From the NCBI RefSeq assembly GCF_003149515.1, contig NZ_CP029145.1, forward strand, positions 2,976,001 through 3,040,000: a stretch of DNA of 64,000 nt, given 5' to 3'. Shown in pieces: positions 53,860-63,473 of this stretch. Under the pieces are notes generated by a model. That model made no database searches. It had not been told where the DNA came from and was given only the letters and a program-made list of their open reading frames with translations. Numbering within the stretch: position 1 is the stretch's first letter; the number at the start of each line of letters is the position of its first letter. This stretch comes from Hymenobacter nivis. GTDB taxonomy: Bacteria; Bacteroidota; Bacteroidia; Cytophagales; Hymenobacteraceae. Position numbers and translations under genes: made by a program.

Positions 53860-54588
53860 ATGCTGCGCATCGAGCACCTTGGCAAGCAGTTTGGGCCTCA
53901 GGTGGTGGCGTTGCAAGACGTTAGCTTCCAAGTGCAGCCCGGCGAAATCGTGGCCCTGGTGGGCACCAGCGGCTGCGGCAAAAGCACGCTGCTGCGCATC
54001 GTGGCCGGGCTGGAGGCGCCCAGCACCGGCCGCGTGCTGATTGACGGGGCCCCGGTGGCGGGGCCCCACCCGGCGGTGGGCTTTCTGTTCCAGGAGCCGC
54101 GGCTGTTGCCCTGGCTCACGGTGCGCCAGAACGTGGAATTCGGCATTGCCCACTTGCCCGCCCCCGAGCGCGCCGAGCGCAGCGCGGGGGCCCTGGCCCG
54201 GGTGGGCCTGGCCGATTTTACCGGGGCCTGGCCGCGGCAGCTTTCGGGCGGCATGGCGCAGCGGGCGGCCATTGCCCGGGCCCTGGTGGCGCGGCCGAAC
54301 CTGCTGCTGCTCGACGAGCCCTTCAGTGCCCTCGATCCGTTCACGAAGATGGACTTACAGGAACACCTGCTCAGCATTTGGGCCGATGACCGCCCCACCC
54401 TCGTCCTCGTCACCCACGACCTGGAGGAAGCCCTCGTGCTGGCCGACCGCGTAGTGGTGCTGCGCAGCCGCCCCGGCCGCGTGCACCACACTTTCGCCGT
54501 GGAATTGCCACGCCCCCGCCGCCGCACCGCCCCCGCTTTCCAAGCCCAGAAGCAGCAATTGCTGGAGGCGCTGGGCGTAGCAGCGTAG
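53860..54588 (+). CDS. ssuB: Sulfonate-type ABC transporter ATP-binding protein
   Basis: 242 residues. Walker A GTSGCGKST (38-46), Q-loop FLFQEPRLLPWL, signature LSGGMAQRAAIARAL, Walker B LLLLDEPFSALDP, and switch His in LVLVTHDLEEALVLADR. This is the SsuB/TauB/NrtD type of importer ATPase. It drives the permease encoded upstream, though about 200 bases and a palindrome lie between. Its last 100 bases recur as a diverged copy at 55451-55570. Confidence 0.92.
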   Translation: MLRIEHLGKQFGPQVVALQDVSFQVQPGEIVALVGTSGCGKSTLLRIVAGLEAPSTGRVLIDGAPVAGPHPAVGFLFQEPRLLPWLTVRQNVEFGIAHLPAPERAERSAGALARVGLADFTGAWPRQLSGGMAQRAAIARALVARPNLLLLDEPFSALDPFTKMDLQEHLLSIWADDRPTLVLVTHDLEEALVLADRVVVLRSRPGRVHHTFAVELPRPRRRTAPAFQAQKQQLLEALGVAA

Positions 54589-54723
54589 GGGCTCCAGGAA
54601 GCTTTTGGCGGAGCGGAAAGTGGCTTACGTGTTGCAAATGACCGCTTAATGAGCGTTATGAGGTCCTACTTGATTTAAAATATCAGTAAATGCGATGCTT
54701 ATCAAGGAGTTGAATAACTATCA

Positions 54724-55377
54724 TTATATTTTACGTTTAAGGCGATAGTGTAGTCCTGCTAGTACGTGCGAGGACAACTGGCTACTGATGGGCGCAGCTA
54801 AAGTGTAGGGAAAGCCAGAAACGTTCAGATTGGCTAGCGCATCGACTACGAGTTCTACTTGGGGCGTCAGGGTGTAGCGCACGCTAGGCCCGAAGGTCAG
54901 GCTGACTTGATGTTCTGCGTAGCTACCAGTTTCGCTGCGGGTTGTCTTTCCCTGGGTGGTTTGCAGATAATTGCGATTTGTGAAGTAAACCAGCAGGGTA
55001 GGCCCAACCAGCGCGTCTACGTGCCAAGGGCCGGCGGATTTGGTCAGGGTAGCGCGCACCAGCACGGGCAAAGTGAACGTGTGGACATACGCATCGTTGT
55101 CTTCCATTACCAGCCCTACATTGGTATTGTAGGAACCGTGATACACATCGTGTCGCCACATGTACGCAGTGCTCAATTCCAGCGCTAGCCGGGGCTTTAT
55201 CTGAGCGCCCAGCGTAAGAGCAGGGCCAAACCGGCTGCTGGAATAAGCATTGAAGGGCTGACCAGTTTGCATAGACAGTTTTGCCCCTACGTAAGCACTC
55301 TTTGTTTGGGGCGTTTCTTGCGCCCAGCAAAACAGCGGCACGCTGGCCAAGCCAATCAATAGTAAGGCTTTAGGCAT
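54724..55377 (-). CDS. Outer-membrane beta-barrel protein, porin-like
   Basis: 217 residues from the ATG giving MPKALLLIGLASVPLFCWAQ (signal peptide). Barrel-type alternation: YVGAKLSMQTGQPFNAY, FGPALTLGAQIKPRLALELSTAY, LPVLVRATLTKSAGPWHVDALVG, and final LAGLHYRLKRKI. Small Bacteroidota barrels of this kind have no known role. It is more AT-rich than the flanks and sits between ssuB and a partial duplicate of ssuB's tail, so it may have arrived as an insertion. Confidence 0.75.
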   Translation of the reverse strand: MPKALLLIGLASVPLFCWAQETPQTKSAYVGAKLSMQTGQPFNAYSSSRFGPALTLGAQIKPRLALELSTAYMWRHDVYHGSYNTNVGLVMEDNDAYVHTFTLPVLVRATLTKSAGPWHVDALVGPTLLVYFTNRNYLQTTQGKTTRSETGSYAEHQVSLTFGPSVRYTLTPQVELVVDALANLNVSGFPYTLAAPISSQLSSHVLAGLHYRLKRKI

Positions 55378-55450
55378 AAGAAAGAAGTAAGTTCCCACGA
55401 ACTTAAGCAATTCTTCACGTGCTGGGTAATTGACCTAGCAACAGGTAGTT

Positions 55451-55570
55451 GTTTTCGCCCTGCCCGCCGCCGCACCGCCCCCGAGTTCCAAGCCCAGAAG
55501 GGCAGCTGCTGGCGGCCCTAGGCATGGCGGGGTAACTGCTGGGAGCCCATAGGAAGCTTGTGGCGGTGTG
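55451..55570 (+). pseudogene. Diverged duplicate of the 3' end of the ssuB-type gene
   Basis: Shares gccgccgcaccgcccccg, ttccaagcccagaag and a similar sequence through the stop codon to aggaagct..tggcgg with 54515-54612. Same orientation as ssuB, about 900 bases downstream. It codes for nothing complete. The rest of 55378-55670 holds no supported gene. Confidence 0.75.
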
Positions 55571-55670
55571 GTTTACAAGTTGGAAAGTACGGTTCACAAG
55601 GGGTAGAACTCTGCGCTCAACGCAGGCCATTGTCGCTATACTGAGCCCTTTAGCCTACAATATTCTCCTT

Positions 55671-57323
55671 CTATCTGGTCGAATCAGCCACAGAATCAAG
55701 TTCCCCCGACGTGGTCAGTTGCGTGCTGCCAAGTTGCGCCCGCGTGGCCAGCGTGGCACTGAGCGCCTGCGCGTCGGCGACCACTTGCGCCGGGTAGTGC
55801 AGGCGCGCCAACAACCGAATGGCATTGCGCGTGGTCAGCGGACCGGCTTTGAGGCGGAAGTCGAAATACCAGTCTTCCTCCGTAACCGTCTCGCAAAAAT
55901 GGTATTCGACAAAGCACGATTGCAAGAGCGCGCCCAGCTCCCCGTCGTGGGTGGCCGCCACGACCCAGCCGCGTGGCTGCAAGTAGGCTAGCACGGCCTT
56001 GTTGGCGGCGATGCGCTCCTGCGTATTCGTGCCTTTGAATAGCTCGTCCAGCAGCAGCAGGTAGCTGCCGGGGGCCGCGTCGCAGGCCAGCAATAACTGC
56101 CGCATGGTTTCGGCTTCGACCAGGTAGTAGCTCTTGCCCGTGGGCAGGCTGTCGGCCAGGCTGAGACTGGTGAGCACCCGGCAAAAAGGGGCGCGGTAGG
56201 CGGTGGCCGGGCACGTCGCTACCGTTTGGGCCAGCAGGGCATTCACGCCCAGCGTGCGCATAAAGGTGGTTTTGCCCGCCATGTTCGAGCCGGTGAGCAG
56301 TACGCCCTGCCCGGCCAGGGTCAAGTCGTTGGGCACGCACCCCGGCACCAGCGGGTGGTAGGCGGCTTGCAGCTGGATGCCCTCGGCGGCCGGCCCGAAG
56401 TGCGGCACGCAGGTGGCGTGGCGCTGGCGGAAGCTGGCCACTGCCAGGGCGCAATCGACGTAGCCGACCGCCTCAAAGATGGTCCGAATCGCGGGCGCGT
56501 GCTGCTGCACGGCTATCTGGCAGCGGGCATACACCAGCACGTCGAGCAGCAGCAGCATCTTGAGCAGTTCCAGCACCAGCCAGGCGGGGCCGGCCGCCTC
56601 CCCATTCAACTCGGCTTCCGCCTGAAAGAAAGCTACTTGTTGTACGATAGCCCCCAGCCGGGCCAGGGGCGCTGCCAGCTGCTGAAGCGGCCGTAGGGGC
56701 AGGGCCGCCCGGTGCAGCGCCCGCCCCGCCCGGTGCAAGCGGCCTATTTGCAGCAACGGGCGAACATTGTACCGAATCCGCGCGCGCTGCCAGAAGTGAA
56801 ACACCGCATTGGTGAGGGCAAACGCCATCGTACCCAACCAGAGCACGGGCAGCCAAAAGCCCCCGAGCAACGTGGCCAACAGCCCCAGCGCGAGCACCGG
56901 CGCAAAGCGCGCGCCGCGCAACGTGGGCAGGGGCTGCCCAGTAAGCAAATCGGCCAGGTAGTACGCCTCGTGGGCCGTCAGCTGGTCGAGGGCGAGCAAG
57001 GCTTGCCCGCGGGCCGCGGGTTGCTGCGCCAGTAGGGTCGCGGCGGCATCAAACTCGTGCAGGGCGGCCTCGTCGGCGAGCGGGCTGCGCAGGCGGTGGT
57101 ACAGGCACTGCTGGCCGACCCGGCTCACCGTGGCATCGAGCAGCTTAAAGAGCAATTCGCCGTTCAGGTCCTCCCAGGTTTGGTCGGGCAGGCGGTGGTA
57201 CGCGGGCTCGTGCTGCACCTGGTCGTAGTAGCGGGCCACCACGGGGAAGTAGGGGGAGCGCGCAGCCGGCTGGTGCCAGGCCGCCTCCAAGCGGCGTAAG
57301 CGCTTGCGGGTAGAAGTCCACAT
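55671..57323 (-). CDS. Membrane-anchored MutS-like ATPase
   Basis: 550 residues. The C-terminal half is a MutS ATPase: Walker A TGSNMAGKTTFMRT (about 344-352), ADSLPTGKSYYLVEAETMRQLL, Walker B LLLLDELFKGTNTQERIAA, and switch VVAATHDGEL. The N-terminus lacks the mismatch-recognition domain and has two hydrophobic helices near 141-177 (VLALGLLATLLGGFWLPVLW, FALTNAVFHFW). Such short MutS relatives are known in Bacteroidota with no settled role; a part in standard mismatch repair is unlikely. Confidence 0.86.
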   Translation of the reverse strand: MWTSTRKRLRRLEAAWHQPAARSPYFPVVARYYDQVQHEPAYHRLPDQTWEDLNGELLFKLLDATVSRVGQQCLYHRLRSPLADEAALHEFDAAATLLAQQPAARGQALLALDQLTAHEAYYLADLLTGQPLPTLRGARFAPVLALGLLATLLGGFWLPVLWLGTMAFALTNAVFHFWQRARIRYNVRPLLQIGRLHRAGRALHRAALPLRPLQQLAAPLARLGAIVQQVAFFQAEAELNGEAAGPAWLVLELLKMLLLLDVLVYARCQIAVQQHAPAIRTIFEAVGYVDCALAVASFRQRHATCVPHFGPAAEGIQLQAAYHPLVPGCVPNDLTLAGQGVLLTGSNMAGKTTFMRTLGVNALLAQTVATCPATAYRAPFCRVLTSLSLADSLPTGKSYYLVEAETMRQLLLACDAAPGSYLLLLDELFKGTNTQERIAANKAVLAYLQPRGWVVAATHDGELGALLQSCFVEYHFCETVTEEDWYFDFRLKAGPLTTRNAIRLLARLHYPAQVVADAQALSATLATRAQLGSTQLTTSGELDSVADSTR

Positions 57324-57618
57324 AAGAAGCAGGGGTAGCTACCAGGGCGCGGGTGGTGAGGTGATGCCGCGGGTAGTTGCGGGCCGCGCGGAAAGCAGCT
57401 AAGTGCCCCTTATCAAGTGAAGTACCACGTTAGGCGTAGAAGCCGGCTGGGCCAAAAACTGCCACAATCCCAAGCTGTATCCGGCAAGCAATATCACTAT
57501 TAATGAACTTTTTACAGGATCCGGGATTAGGTGATTGACCGCCCCGGGGCCCCGAACGCCCTGTTCTGACATTTTGTCCGGGGGCCCATTTTGCCGCCGC
57601 GCGCCAGCAGTGCCGCCC
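57324..57618. other. Gene-free gap between MutS-like and esterase genes
   Basis: About 295 bases without a credible gene. It likely contains the promoter of the MutS-like gene and the terminator of the esterase gene, but I see no clear -7 box or hairpin with T-run. Words gggggccc and ggggcccc occur as elsewhere. Confidence 0.35.
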
Positions 57619-58845
57619 CTACTCGAACACGATGCGGAGCGGGGCCTGGCCGGGGAAGCGCAGCGAGTACACGCCGGCCGCGAGGGCCCCACGGGTTAGG
57701 CGCAGGTCGGCGGGGCGGGGGTCGAGGCGGCGCACTACGCGGCCGGTCATGTCGAGCAATTGGGCTTCGCCGAGCTGGCGCCAGGCGGCGGGGATGTTCA
57801 GCTGCACGGCATCGGTGGCGGGGGTGGGGTAGGCCTGGGCCTGGGGCCCCGCGGCGGTGGCGCGGGCGGCCAGCACGGTGCCGGTTTGCCGCAGCAGGGG
57901 CCGCATGAAGTCGCGTATCGTCCAGAACGCCGTGTCGGCGTAGGCGGCGTTGGTTTCGAAGGGAATGTGGCCAGCGCCCTTGAGGGTGCGCAGCGTGTTG
58001 GTGATGCCCAGGGCAGTGGCGCGGGGATTCAGACGGCCGCTGCCGTACACGTACTTGGGCGGTAGGCCCGCCCCGATTTTACCCTGGAAGTAGGGCACCG
58101 TCATGTCGGCCGTGCCGTGCACGCTGCACAGCGGGGCGTTGCCGGCCTCAATGTAATCGGGGCTTTGGGTGGCGCCGCTCAGGTTGAGCACGGCCAGCGG
58201 GGCGCTGCTGTAGCCGGGGTTGCCGCTCTGGCCTTCCACACCGCCCAGGCTGGCAATGTTCACGTAGGCCGGCACCTTACTATCCTTGTTCAGGTAGCCA
58301 ACTTCGAGGGCCGCGAAGGCCCCGGCCGACGAGCCGCCCACGGCGATGTAAGCGGGGTTCACGCGGTAGGTTTTGGCGGTGGCCGCGTCCTGGCGGAAGA
58401 AACGCACGGCCGCTTTCAGGTCTTGGCCGCCCCGGATGGCGGCTTGCGCCAGGCCCACCGTGTCGGTGAGCACCGGGAGGCCCGTGAGCGGGAAGCCCAG
58501 CCGGTACTCAATGCTGGCCGTAACGTAGCCCAGCCGGGCCAGCCGGGTGCAGACGGCCACCATGTAGGCGTCGGTTTTGGAACCCAGGAAGAAGCCCCCC
58601 TGGTGGGCAAAGATGATGACCGGCCGCCGCTTCACCGTGTCGCCGGCGGGCTGGTAAATATCCATTTGCAGCGACTGGGTAATGCCGAGGAAAGTGGGAG
58701 CCGAGCCGTAGGCCACATTGCTGGTCACGTCCACGTTGGCAAATACGGGCTGGTAGTAGCGGGCGCGGGTGGTATCGATTTGGGCGGCGGCGGGGCCCAC
58801 GGCGGCCAGCAGCCACAGCGCCAGCAAGAGTAAGGTTATTTTCAT
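57619..58845 (-). CDS. Secreted alpha/beta-hydrolase (esterase/lipase-like) with T9SS signal
   Basis: 408 residues from the ATG giving MKITLLLLALWLLAAVGPAAAQ (signal peptide). Esterase motifs: VIIFAHQGGFFLGSKTDAYM as the oxyanion loop, YVTASIEYRLGF, and nucleophile elbow IAVGGSSAGAFAAL (Ser near 172). C-terminal 75 residues (AYPTPATDAVQLNIPAAW ... RGALAAGVYSLRFP) are a type A type IX secretion signal. Likely exported to the cell surface or medium to cut an ester. Substrate unknown. Confidence 0.87.
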   Translation of the reverse strand: MKITLLLLALWLLAAVGPAAAQIDTTRARYYQPVFANVDVTSNVAYGSAPTFLGITQSLQMDIYQPAGDTVKRRPVIIFAHQGGFFLGSKTDAYMVAVCTRLARLGYVTASIEYRLGFPLTGLPVLTDTVGLAQAAIRGGQDLKAAVRFFRQDAATAKTYRVNPAYIAVGGSSAGAFAALEVGYLNKDSKVPAYVNIASLGGVEGQSGNPGYSSAPLAVLNLSGATQSPDYIEAGNAPLCSVHGTADMTVPYFQGKIGAGLPPKYVYGSGRLNPRATALGITNTLRTLKGAGHIPFETNAAYADTAFWTIRDFMRPLLRQTGTVLAARATAAGPQAQAYPTPATDAVQLNIPAAWRQLGEAQLLDMTGRVVRRLDPRPADLRLTRGALAAGVYSLRFPGQAPLRIVFE

Positions 58846-58960
58846 GATTGAGAAAAAAGCGTAAATAAACAAGGTTAACGATCTACTGGGCCGCACGTTG
58901 GCGCCTGCCGCCGCAAGGTGGCACGCGGCGGGTGAACAACGGCTGAGCACCGGCCCAACC

Positions 58961-59401
58961 CTAATGCCGCCGGCGCAACGCCCGGGCCACGGCGCCGGCC
59001 ACCACGCCGCCCACCGTGTACCAGGCCACGGTCATGGCCTGGGTTTGGGGGGTGCGGGCGCTGGGCGCGGTGCCCAGGCCCAGGGGCCCCGGCAGCACCA
59101 CGCCGCCCGCGCCGGCGGCCAGGCCCAGCAGCAGGCCGCGCCGCGGGGCGTGCAGGCCACTGCCCACCAGGCTGAAATAGAGCGCGTTGCCCACCACGTC
59201 GCCGGCCATGGTGAGGAAGTAGGTTTCCTGGTCGTCGGGCTGGTCGGCGTGAGCCCCGGCCAGCAGCTGGCGCAGGGCCCGTTCGCCGAGCAAGTCCAGG
59301 CGGGGCGCGTCGCGGGGGCGCAGGCGGCGCACGGTTTCGTGCAGGGCGGTGAGAGCCAGGGCCCCGGCGAGGCCGGCGGCGAGGGAAGGCAGGATTTTCA
59401 T
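58961..59401 (-). CDS. Small hypothetical membrane protein
   Basis: 146 residues from the ATG giving MKILPSLAAGLAG. N-terminal hydrophobic helix, then a polar segment (HETVRRLRPRDAPRLDLLGE) and three more hydrophobic helices in the C-terminal half (YFLTMAGDVVGNALYFSLVG, LLLGLAAGAGGVVLP, MTVAWYTVGGVVAGAVARAL). No family recognised. It is divergent from the LD-carboxypeptidase gene and may belong to envelope functions. Confidence 0.6.
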   Translation of the reverse strand: MKILPSLAAGLAGALALTALHETVRRLRPRDAPRLDLLGERALRQLLAGAHADQPDDQETYFLTMAGDVVGNALYFSLVGSGLHAPRRGLLLGLAAGAGGVVLPGPLGLGTAPSARTPQTQAMTVAWYTVGGVVAGAVARALRRRH

Positions 59402-59508
59402 GGCGCGGGCCGTAGGGGCCCTGGGCAAACGGGGCCCCGGCGGGCGGGGTTGCTGCGGGCGGGGCGCGGGCGGCCGTTATTTTGCGGGCCCATTCGCCAG
59501 GTTTCGTT

Positions 59509-60414
59509 ATGCCCATCCTTTTTCCGCCGCCGCTGCAAGCCGGCCAGCGCGTGGCCATCGTGGCCCCCGCCCGCAAAGTGCCGCCCGCCGACCTCGCCGG
59601 GGCCCTCGAAACCCTCGCCGGCTGGGGCCTGGAGGTGGTGCTGGGCGCGAGCATCGGGGCCGAAAGCCACCAGTTTGCCGGCGACGACGACCTGCGCCGC
59701 CGCGACTTCCAGCAGCAGCTAGACGACCCCAGCATCCGCGCCATCTTCTGCGCCCGCGGCGGCTACGGTACCGCCCGCATCGTGGACGGCCTTGATTTCG
59801 AGCGGTTTGCGCAAAGTCCGAAGTGGGTGGCCGGCTTCTCCGACGTCACCGTGCTCAACTGCCACTTGCTGCGCCGGGGCTTTGCCAGCCTGCACAGCCC
59901 GGTGCCGGTGCTATTCAACCAACCCGGTGGCGAAGAAGCGTTGGAAAGCCTGCGCCGCGCCCTGTTTGGCGTGCCCGATGCCGGCCTGGGGGCCCCGGCG
60001 CATCCGCTCAACCGGCCCGGCACGGCCACCGGGGCCCTGGTGGGCGGCAACCTGAGCCTACTGCACACGCTCACCGGCACGGGCTCGCAGGCCGGTTTTG
60101 CGGGCCGGATTTTGTTCCTGGAGGACCTGGACGAGTACCTCTACCACATCGACCGGATGCTGCTGCACCTGCACCGCAGCGGCCAGCTGGCGGGCCTGGC
60201 CGGCCTGGTGGTGGGCCACTTCTCGCAGATGCACGACAACGCCGTTCCCTTCGGCCATACAGCCCTGGAAATCATCAACAACTACGCCCGGCTGTACGAT
60301 TTCCCGGTCGGCTACGGTTTCGCCGTGGGCCACGAGGCCGACAACAGGGCCCTGGTGGTGGGCCGCAACGTCACCCTGACGGTGGACGCCAGTGGTAGTC
60401 GGCTGAGGTATTAA
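59509..60414 (+). CDS. LD-carboxypeptidase (peptidase S66 family)
   Basis: 301 residues from the ATG giving MPILFPPPLQAGQRVAIVAP. S66 motifs: IRAIFCARGGYGTARIVDGL, nucleophile Ser in VAGFSDVTVLN (near 115), LVGGNLSLLHTLTGT, and ILFLEDLDEYLYHIDRML with Glu; the catalytic His is in GYGFAVGHEADNRAL. It removes the terminal D-alanine from tetrapeptides in peptidoglycan recycling. No signal peptide, so cytosolic. Confidence 0.93.
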   Translation: MPILFPPPLQAGQRVAIVAPARKVPPADLAGALETLAGWGLEVVLGASIGAESHQFAGDDDLRRRDFQQQLDDPSIRAIFCARGGYGTARIVDGLDFERFAQSPKWVAGFSDVTVLNCHLLRRGFASLHSPVPVLFNQPGGEEALESLRRALFGVPDAGLGAPAHPLNRPGTATGALVGGNLSLLHTLTGTGSQAGFAGRILFLEDLDEYLYHIDRMLLHLHRSGQLAGLAGLVVGHFSQMHDNAVPFGHTALEIINNYARLYDFPVGYGFAVGHEADNRALVVGRNVTLTVDASGSRLRY

Positions 60415-60441
60415 GTGGCGGTGTAAAAAAGGCAATCGCAG

Positions 60442-60557
60442 ACCGTCATGCTGAGCGCAGCGCAGCGAAGTCGAAGCATCTCTACTTCTCAACTAATCAT
60501 GATTACTGCTGCGGTAGAGATGCTTCGACTCCGCTCCGCTGCGCTCAGCATGACGGG
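60442..60557. repeat. Dispersed palindrome, 'GTCATGCTGAGC' family, copy 5
   Basis: Arms 60442-60484 and 60515-60557 are near-perfect inverted copies (accgtcatgctgagcgcagc start, gcgctcagcatgacgg end) with gaagcatctct inside. The loop is about 30 bases. Followed at once by a strong terminator; sits between convergent genes. Confidence 0.88.
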
Positions 60558-60571
60558 TTATAAAAAAAGGT

Positions 60572-60615
60572 TTTTAACTAGAAAGCCCCGCGTTGGCGGG
60601 GCTTTCTAGTTAAAA
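60572..60615. terminator. Two-way terminator
   Basis: Perfect 20-bp arms (ttttaactagaaagccccgc and its complement) with loop gttg. It ends both the LD-carboxypeptidase and the M28 peptidase transcripts. Confidence 0.9.
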
Positions 60616-60628
60616 CGCAACGACAAAA

Positions 60629-61651
60629 TCAGTCCACGTACAGGGTTTGCAGCATCGTTTGGCCCACCGCTTTCAGGGTTTTGCGGTCGATGATGCTCAT
60701 ATTGTCGGCGGTGGTGTGGTGGTAGGCGGGGAAGATGTCGACGCTATTATTGTAGTGGTAGATGTCGATAGTAGGCACACCGGCTTTGTTGGCAAATACG
60801 TGGTCATCGGTGATGCTGCCGGTATCCTGGTAGCGGAAATAATCGGAGTAGCCGAGGCGGGCGGCCGTGTTCCAGATTTTGTTCAGGGGCCCCAGGGCGT
60901 TTTCGCGCGAGGTGCCCTCGCGGGTGAAGGTGCCGCCCTTAGCGCCCACCATGTCGAGCAGCACGCCATACTCGGCCTTGTAGCCGGCGGGCAGTAGGTG
61001 GGCGGCCCAGTACTGCGAGCCCAGACACCACGACGAGGTGGTGGCGCTTTCCTCCAGCTGGTCCTTCAGGTCGGCCTGGGTAGTGGTTTCGTAGCCCCAG
61101 TCCTCGGCGTCGAAGAGGATGAAATCGACGCCCACGGCGGGCGCCAGGCTGTCGGGCTGGAGGCTGAGCACGCGGGCCATTTCCAGGGCCACGGCCACAG
61201 CGCTGGCCCCGTCGGAGGCCCCGTCCATCGGCGCGTTCTTGTGCACCTTGTCGGCGTCGGCAAACGGGCGGGTATCCCAGTGGCCGAAGATAGCCACCCG
61301 GCGCGCGGCTTGCGGCTGGAACTGGGCGATGATGTTGCGGCCGTGGATGTTGGTACCATCAAACGTCATGGCATCAAACGGCTGCTGCAACACCTTCAGC
61401 TTGTAGCCTTTGAGCTTGGCCACCAGCCAGTCGCCGCAGGCAATGTGGGCCTTCGAGTTGGGTACCCGGGGCCCAAACGCCACCTGCTTGGCCGTGAAGG
61501 CGTAGGCCGAATCGGCGTTAAATACCGGCGCCTTGGGCAGCGCGGCCTCGGGGGCCCCGGCGTCGGTGCCGGCGTCGGGGGTTTTGCTGGGGCAGGCGGT
61601 GAGCAGCAGCAGGCCCGCCAAAGCGGCCAGGGGAAGGCGAAGGAAACGCAT
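60629..61651 (-). CDS. M28-family peptidase, lipoprotein
   Basis: 340 residues with lipobox LAGLLLLTACPSK (Cys near 20). M28 zinc ligands: IFGHWDTRPFADADKV, MDGASDGASAVAVALEMARVL, FILFDAEDWGYETT with the catalytic acid and ligand, and a later VPTIDIYHYNN with the last His. The GHWDTRP and DAEDWG forms resemble bacterial glutaminyl cyclase-type M28 members. Acts outside the cytoplasm, either as an aminopeptidase or in forming pyroglutamate. Confidence 0.88.
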   Translation of the reverse strand: MRFLRLPLAALAGLLLLTACPSKTPDAGTDAGAPEAALPKAPVFNADSAYAFTAKQVAFGPRVPNSKAHIACGDWLVAKLKGYKLKVLQQPFDAMTFDGTNIHGRNIIAQFQPQAARRVAIFGHWDTRPFADADKVHKNAPMDGASDGASAVAVALEMARVLSLQPDSLAPAVGVDFILFDAEDWGYETTTQADLKDQLEESATTSSWCLGSQYWAAHLLPAGYKAEYGVLLDMVGAKGGTFTREGTSRENALGPLNKIWNTAARLGYSDYFRYQDTGSITDDHVFANKAGVPTIDIYHYNNSVDIFPAYHHTTADNMSIIDRKTLKAVGQTMLQTLYVD

Positions 61652-61678
61652 GGGTTGGGGTTGGGTCAGGCGGTCATG

Positions 61679-61784
61679 CGGTCATGCTGAGCTTGTCGAA
61701 GCATCTCTCCCGCTGACTAATTAATTGATATACTGCTGCGGGAGAGATGCTTCGGCTGCGCGGACGCCAGATGAGCATGACCGC
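61679..61784. repeat. Dispersed palindrome, 'GTCATGCTGAGC' family, copy 6
   Basis: gcggtcatgctgagcttgtc at the left and gatgagcatgaccgc at the right, with inner gaagcatctctcccgc / gcgggagagatgcttc. Like copy 2, the right half carries cggacgccag before the outer arm, so copies 2 and 6 form a subgroup. Located between two minus-strand genes. Confidence 0.82.
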
Positions 61785-61828
61785 TTTATTACTGATTTCA
61801 CGCTTATCACAAATTTCGCGCCGGGGCC

Positions 61829-63346
61829 CTAGTCTTCACTGTAGGCCCACTCCACGCCGGCCTTGGTGTCTTTGATAACGATGCCCTGGTCCTTGAGGGC
61901 GGCGCGGATGACGTCCACCTTGTCGTAGGCTTTGTCGGCCTTGGCTTCGGAGTAGAAGCCCAGCGTGAGGGCCAGCAGCTCCTCGGCGTTGGCACGGGGC
62001 TCGTCGCGCAGGCCCAGCACGTCGGTCACCAGGGCCCGGTAGGCGGTGGCGGCGGCGGCCAGGGCGGCGTCGCTCACGGCAGCGCGGGCGGCGGGCGTGG
62101 TAGCCAGCGCGTTGAATTTGCGCAGCAAATTGAATAGCGCCGCGATGCTGCGGGCCGTGTTCAGGTCGTCGTCCAGCCCCACCCACAGGTCGGTAGTGAG
62201 CTTGGTTAGCTCGGCGTCGCCGGCGGTAGTATCGGCCGGGGCCCCTTCGACGGCGGTAGCAGCGGGGGCTTCGAGCTTGGGCAGCAGGCGCAGGCCGTTC
62301 ATCAGCTTGCGGTAGCCTTTGCGGGCGGCTTGCAGGGCGTCGTCGCTCACGTCGACGGGCGAGCGGTAGTGGGCTTGCAGCAGGAAGAAGCGCACCACCA
62401 TCGGCGAGTAGGCCTGGCTGAGGCCCCCGGTGGGCCCCGCAAACAAGTTGGTGAGGGTGATGAAGTTGCCCGTCGACTTGCTCATTTTGGCGCCGCCCAC
62501 GGTAATCATGTTGTTATGCATCCACACGCGGGCCTCGTCGGTGTGGCTGTGGCTGCCCTGGCTCTGGGCAATTTCGCACTCGTGGTGCGGAAACATCAGG
62601 TCGAGCCCGCCGCCATGAATGTCAAACTCAGCGCCCAGGTACTTGCGGCTCATGGCCGAGCACTCGAGGTGCCAGCCGGGGAAGCCGTCGCTCCAGGGCG
62701 AGGGCCAGCGCATGATGTGCTCGGGTGCGGCCTTCTTCCAAAGAGCAAAATCGAGCGGGCTGCGCTTCTCGTCCTGCCCGGCCAGCGTGTCGCGGGTGCC
62801 GGCGAGCTGGTCCTCAATGCTGCGGTTCGAGAGCTTGCCGTAGCGCCCGGCTTTGTCGTGCTCCGCATCGTACTTGGGCACGTCGAAGTACACCGAGCCG
62901 TTCACCGCGTAGGCCAGGCCGTTGGCGATAATTTCCTCCACCATCCCGATTTGCTCGGTGATGTGGCCGCTGGCCTGGGGCTCGATGTCGGGGGGAAGGC
63001 AGCCGAGCTGGGCCATGTGGGCGCGGTAGCGGTTGGCGTAGTGCTGGGCCACCTGCATGGGTTCGAGGCGCTGGGCGCGGGCGGCTTTTTCGAGCTTGTC
63101 CTCACCCGTGTCGGCGTCGCTTTCGAGGTGGCCCACGTCGGTGATGTTGCGCACGTAGCGCACGGTATGGCCGAGGTAGCGCAGGTAGCGCGTGAGCACA
63201 TCGAACACCACGGGGCCCCGGGCGTTGCCCAGGTGGGCCTCGCTGTACACGGTAGGCCCGCACAAGTACACGCCCACCACGGGCGGCCGAACGGGCACGA
63301 AGGGCGCCTTGGCGCGGGTAAGCGTGTTATAAAGGGTCAGCGGCAT
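61829..63346 (-). CDS. cysS: Cysteinyl-tRNA synthetase
   Basis: 505 residues from the ATG giving [13 protein letters not shown]; the longer frame starts in non-coding DNA. Class I synthetase: [19 protein letters not shown] contains the zinc Cys and HIGH-type [19 protein letters not shown] and [11 protein letters not shown] carry the other zinc ligands, and [12 protein letters not shown] is the KMSKS loop. It charges tRNA-Cys. It is followed by palindrome copy 6. Confidence 0.96.
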   Translation of the reverse strand: MPLTLYNTLTRAKAPFVPVRPPVVGVYLCGPTVYSEAHLGNARGPVVFDVLTRYLRYLGHTVRYVRNITDVGHLESDADTGEDKLEKAARAQRLEPMQVAQHYANRYRAHMAQLGCLPPDIEPQASGHITEQIGMVEEIIANGLAYAVNGSVYFDVPKYDAEHDKAGRYGKLSNRSIEDQLAGTRDTLAGQDEKRSPLDFALWKKAAPEHIMRWPSPWSDGFPGWHLECSAMSRKYLGAEFDIHGGGLDLMFPHHECEIAQSQGSHSHTDEARVWMHNNMITVGGAKMSKSTGNFITLTNLFAGPTGGLSQAYSPMVVRFFLLQAHYRSPVDVSDDALQAARKGYRKLMNGLRLLPKLEAPAATAVEGAPADTTAGDAELTKLTTDLWVGLDDDLNTARSIAALFNLLRKFNALATTPAARAAVSDAALAAAATAYRALVTDVLGLRDEPRANAEELLALTLGFYSEAKADKAYDKVDVIRAALKDQGIVIKDTKAGVEWAYSED

Positions 63347-63473
63347 GGAAATCAGAAAGTCAGAAAGCGGGCGACCGGCGACCGGCACGGTTCGTCCGGC
63401 GGCGGGCGGCGCAAAGTTCGGCAATTTGCGCGGCACCGGCTAACCCCAGAGCCGGCCCACGCCGGGGGTGGGG

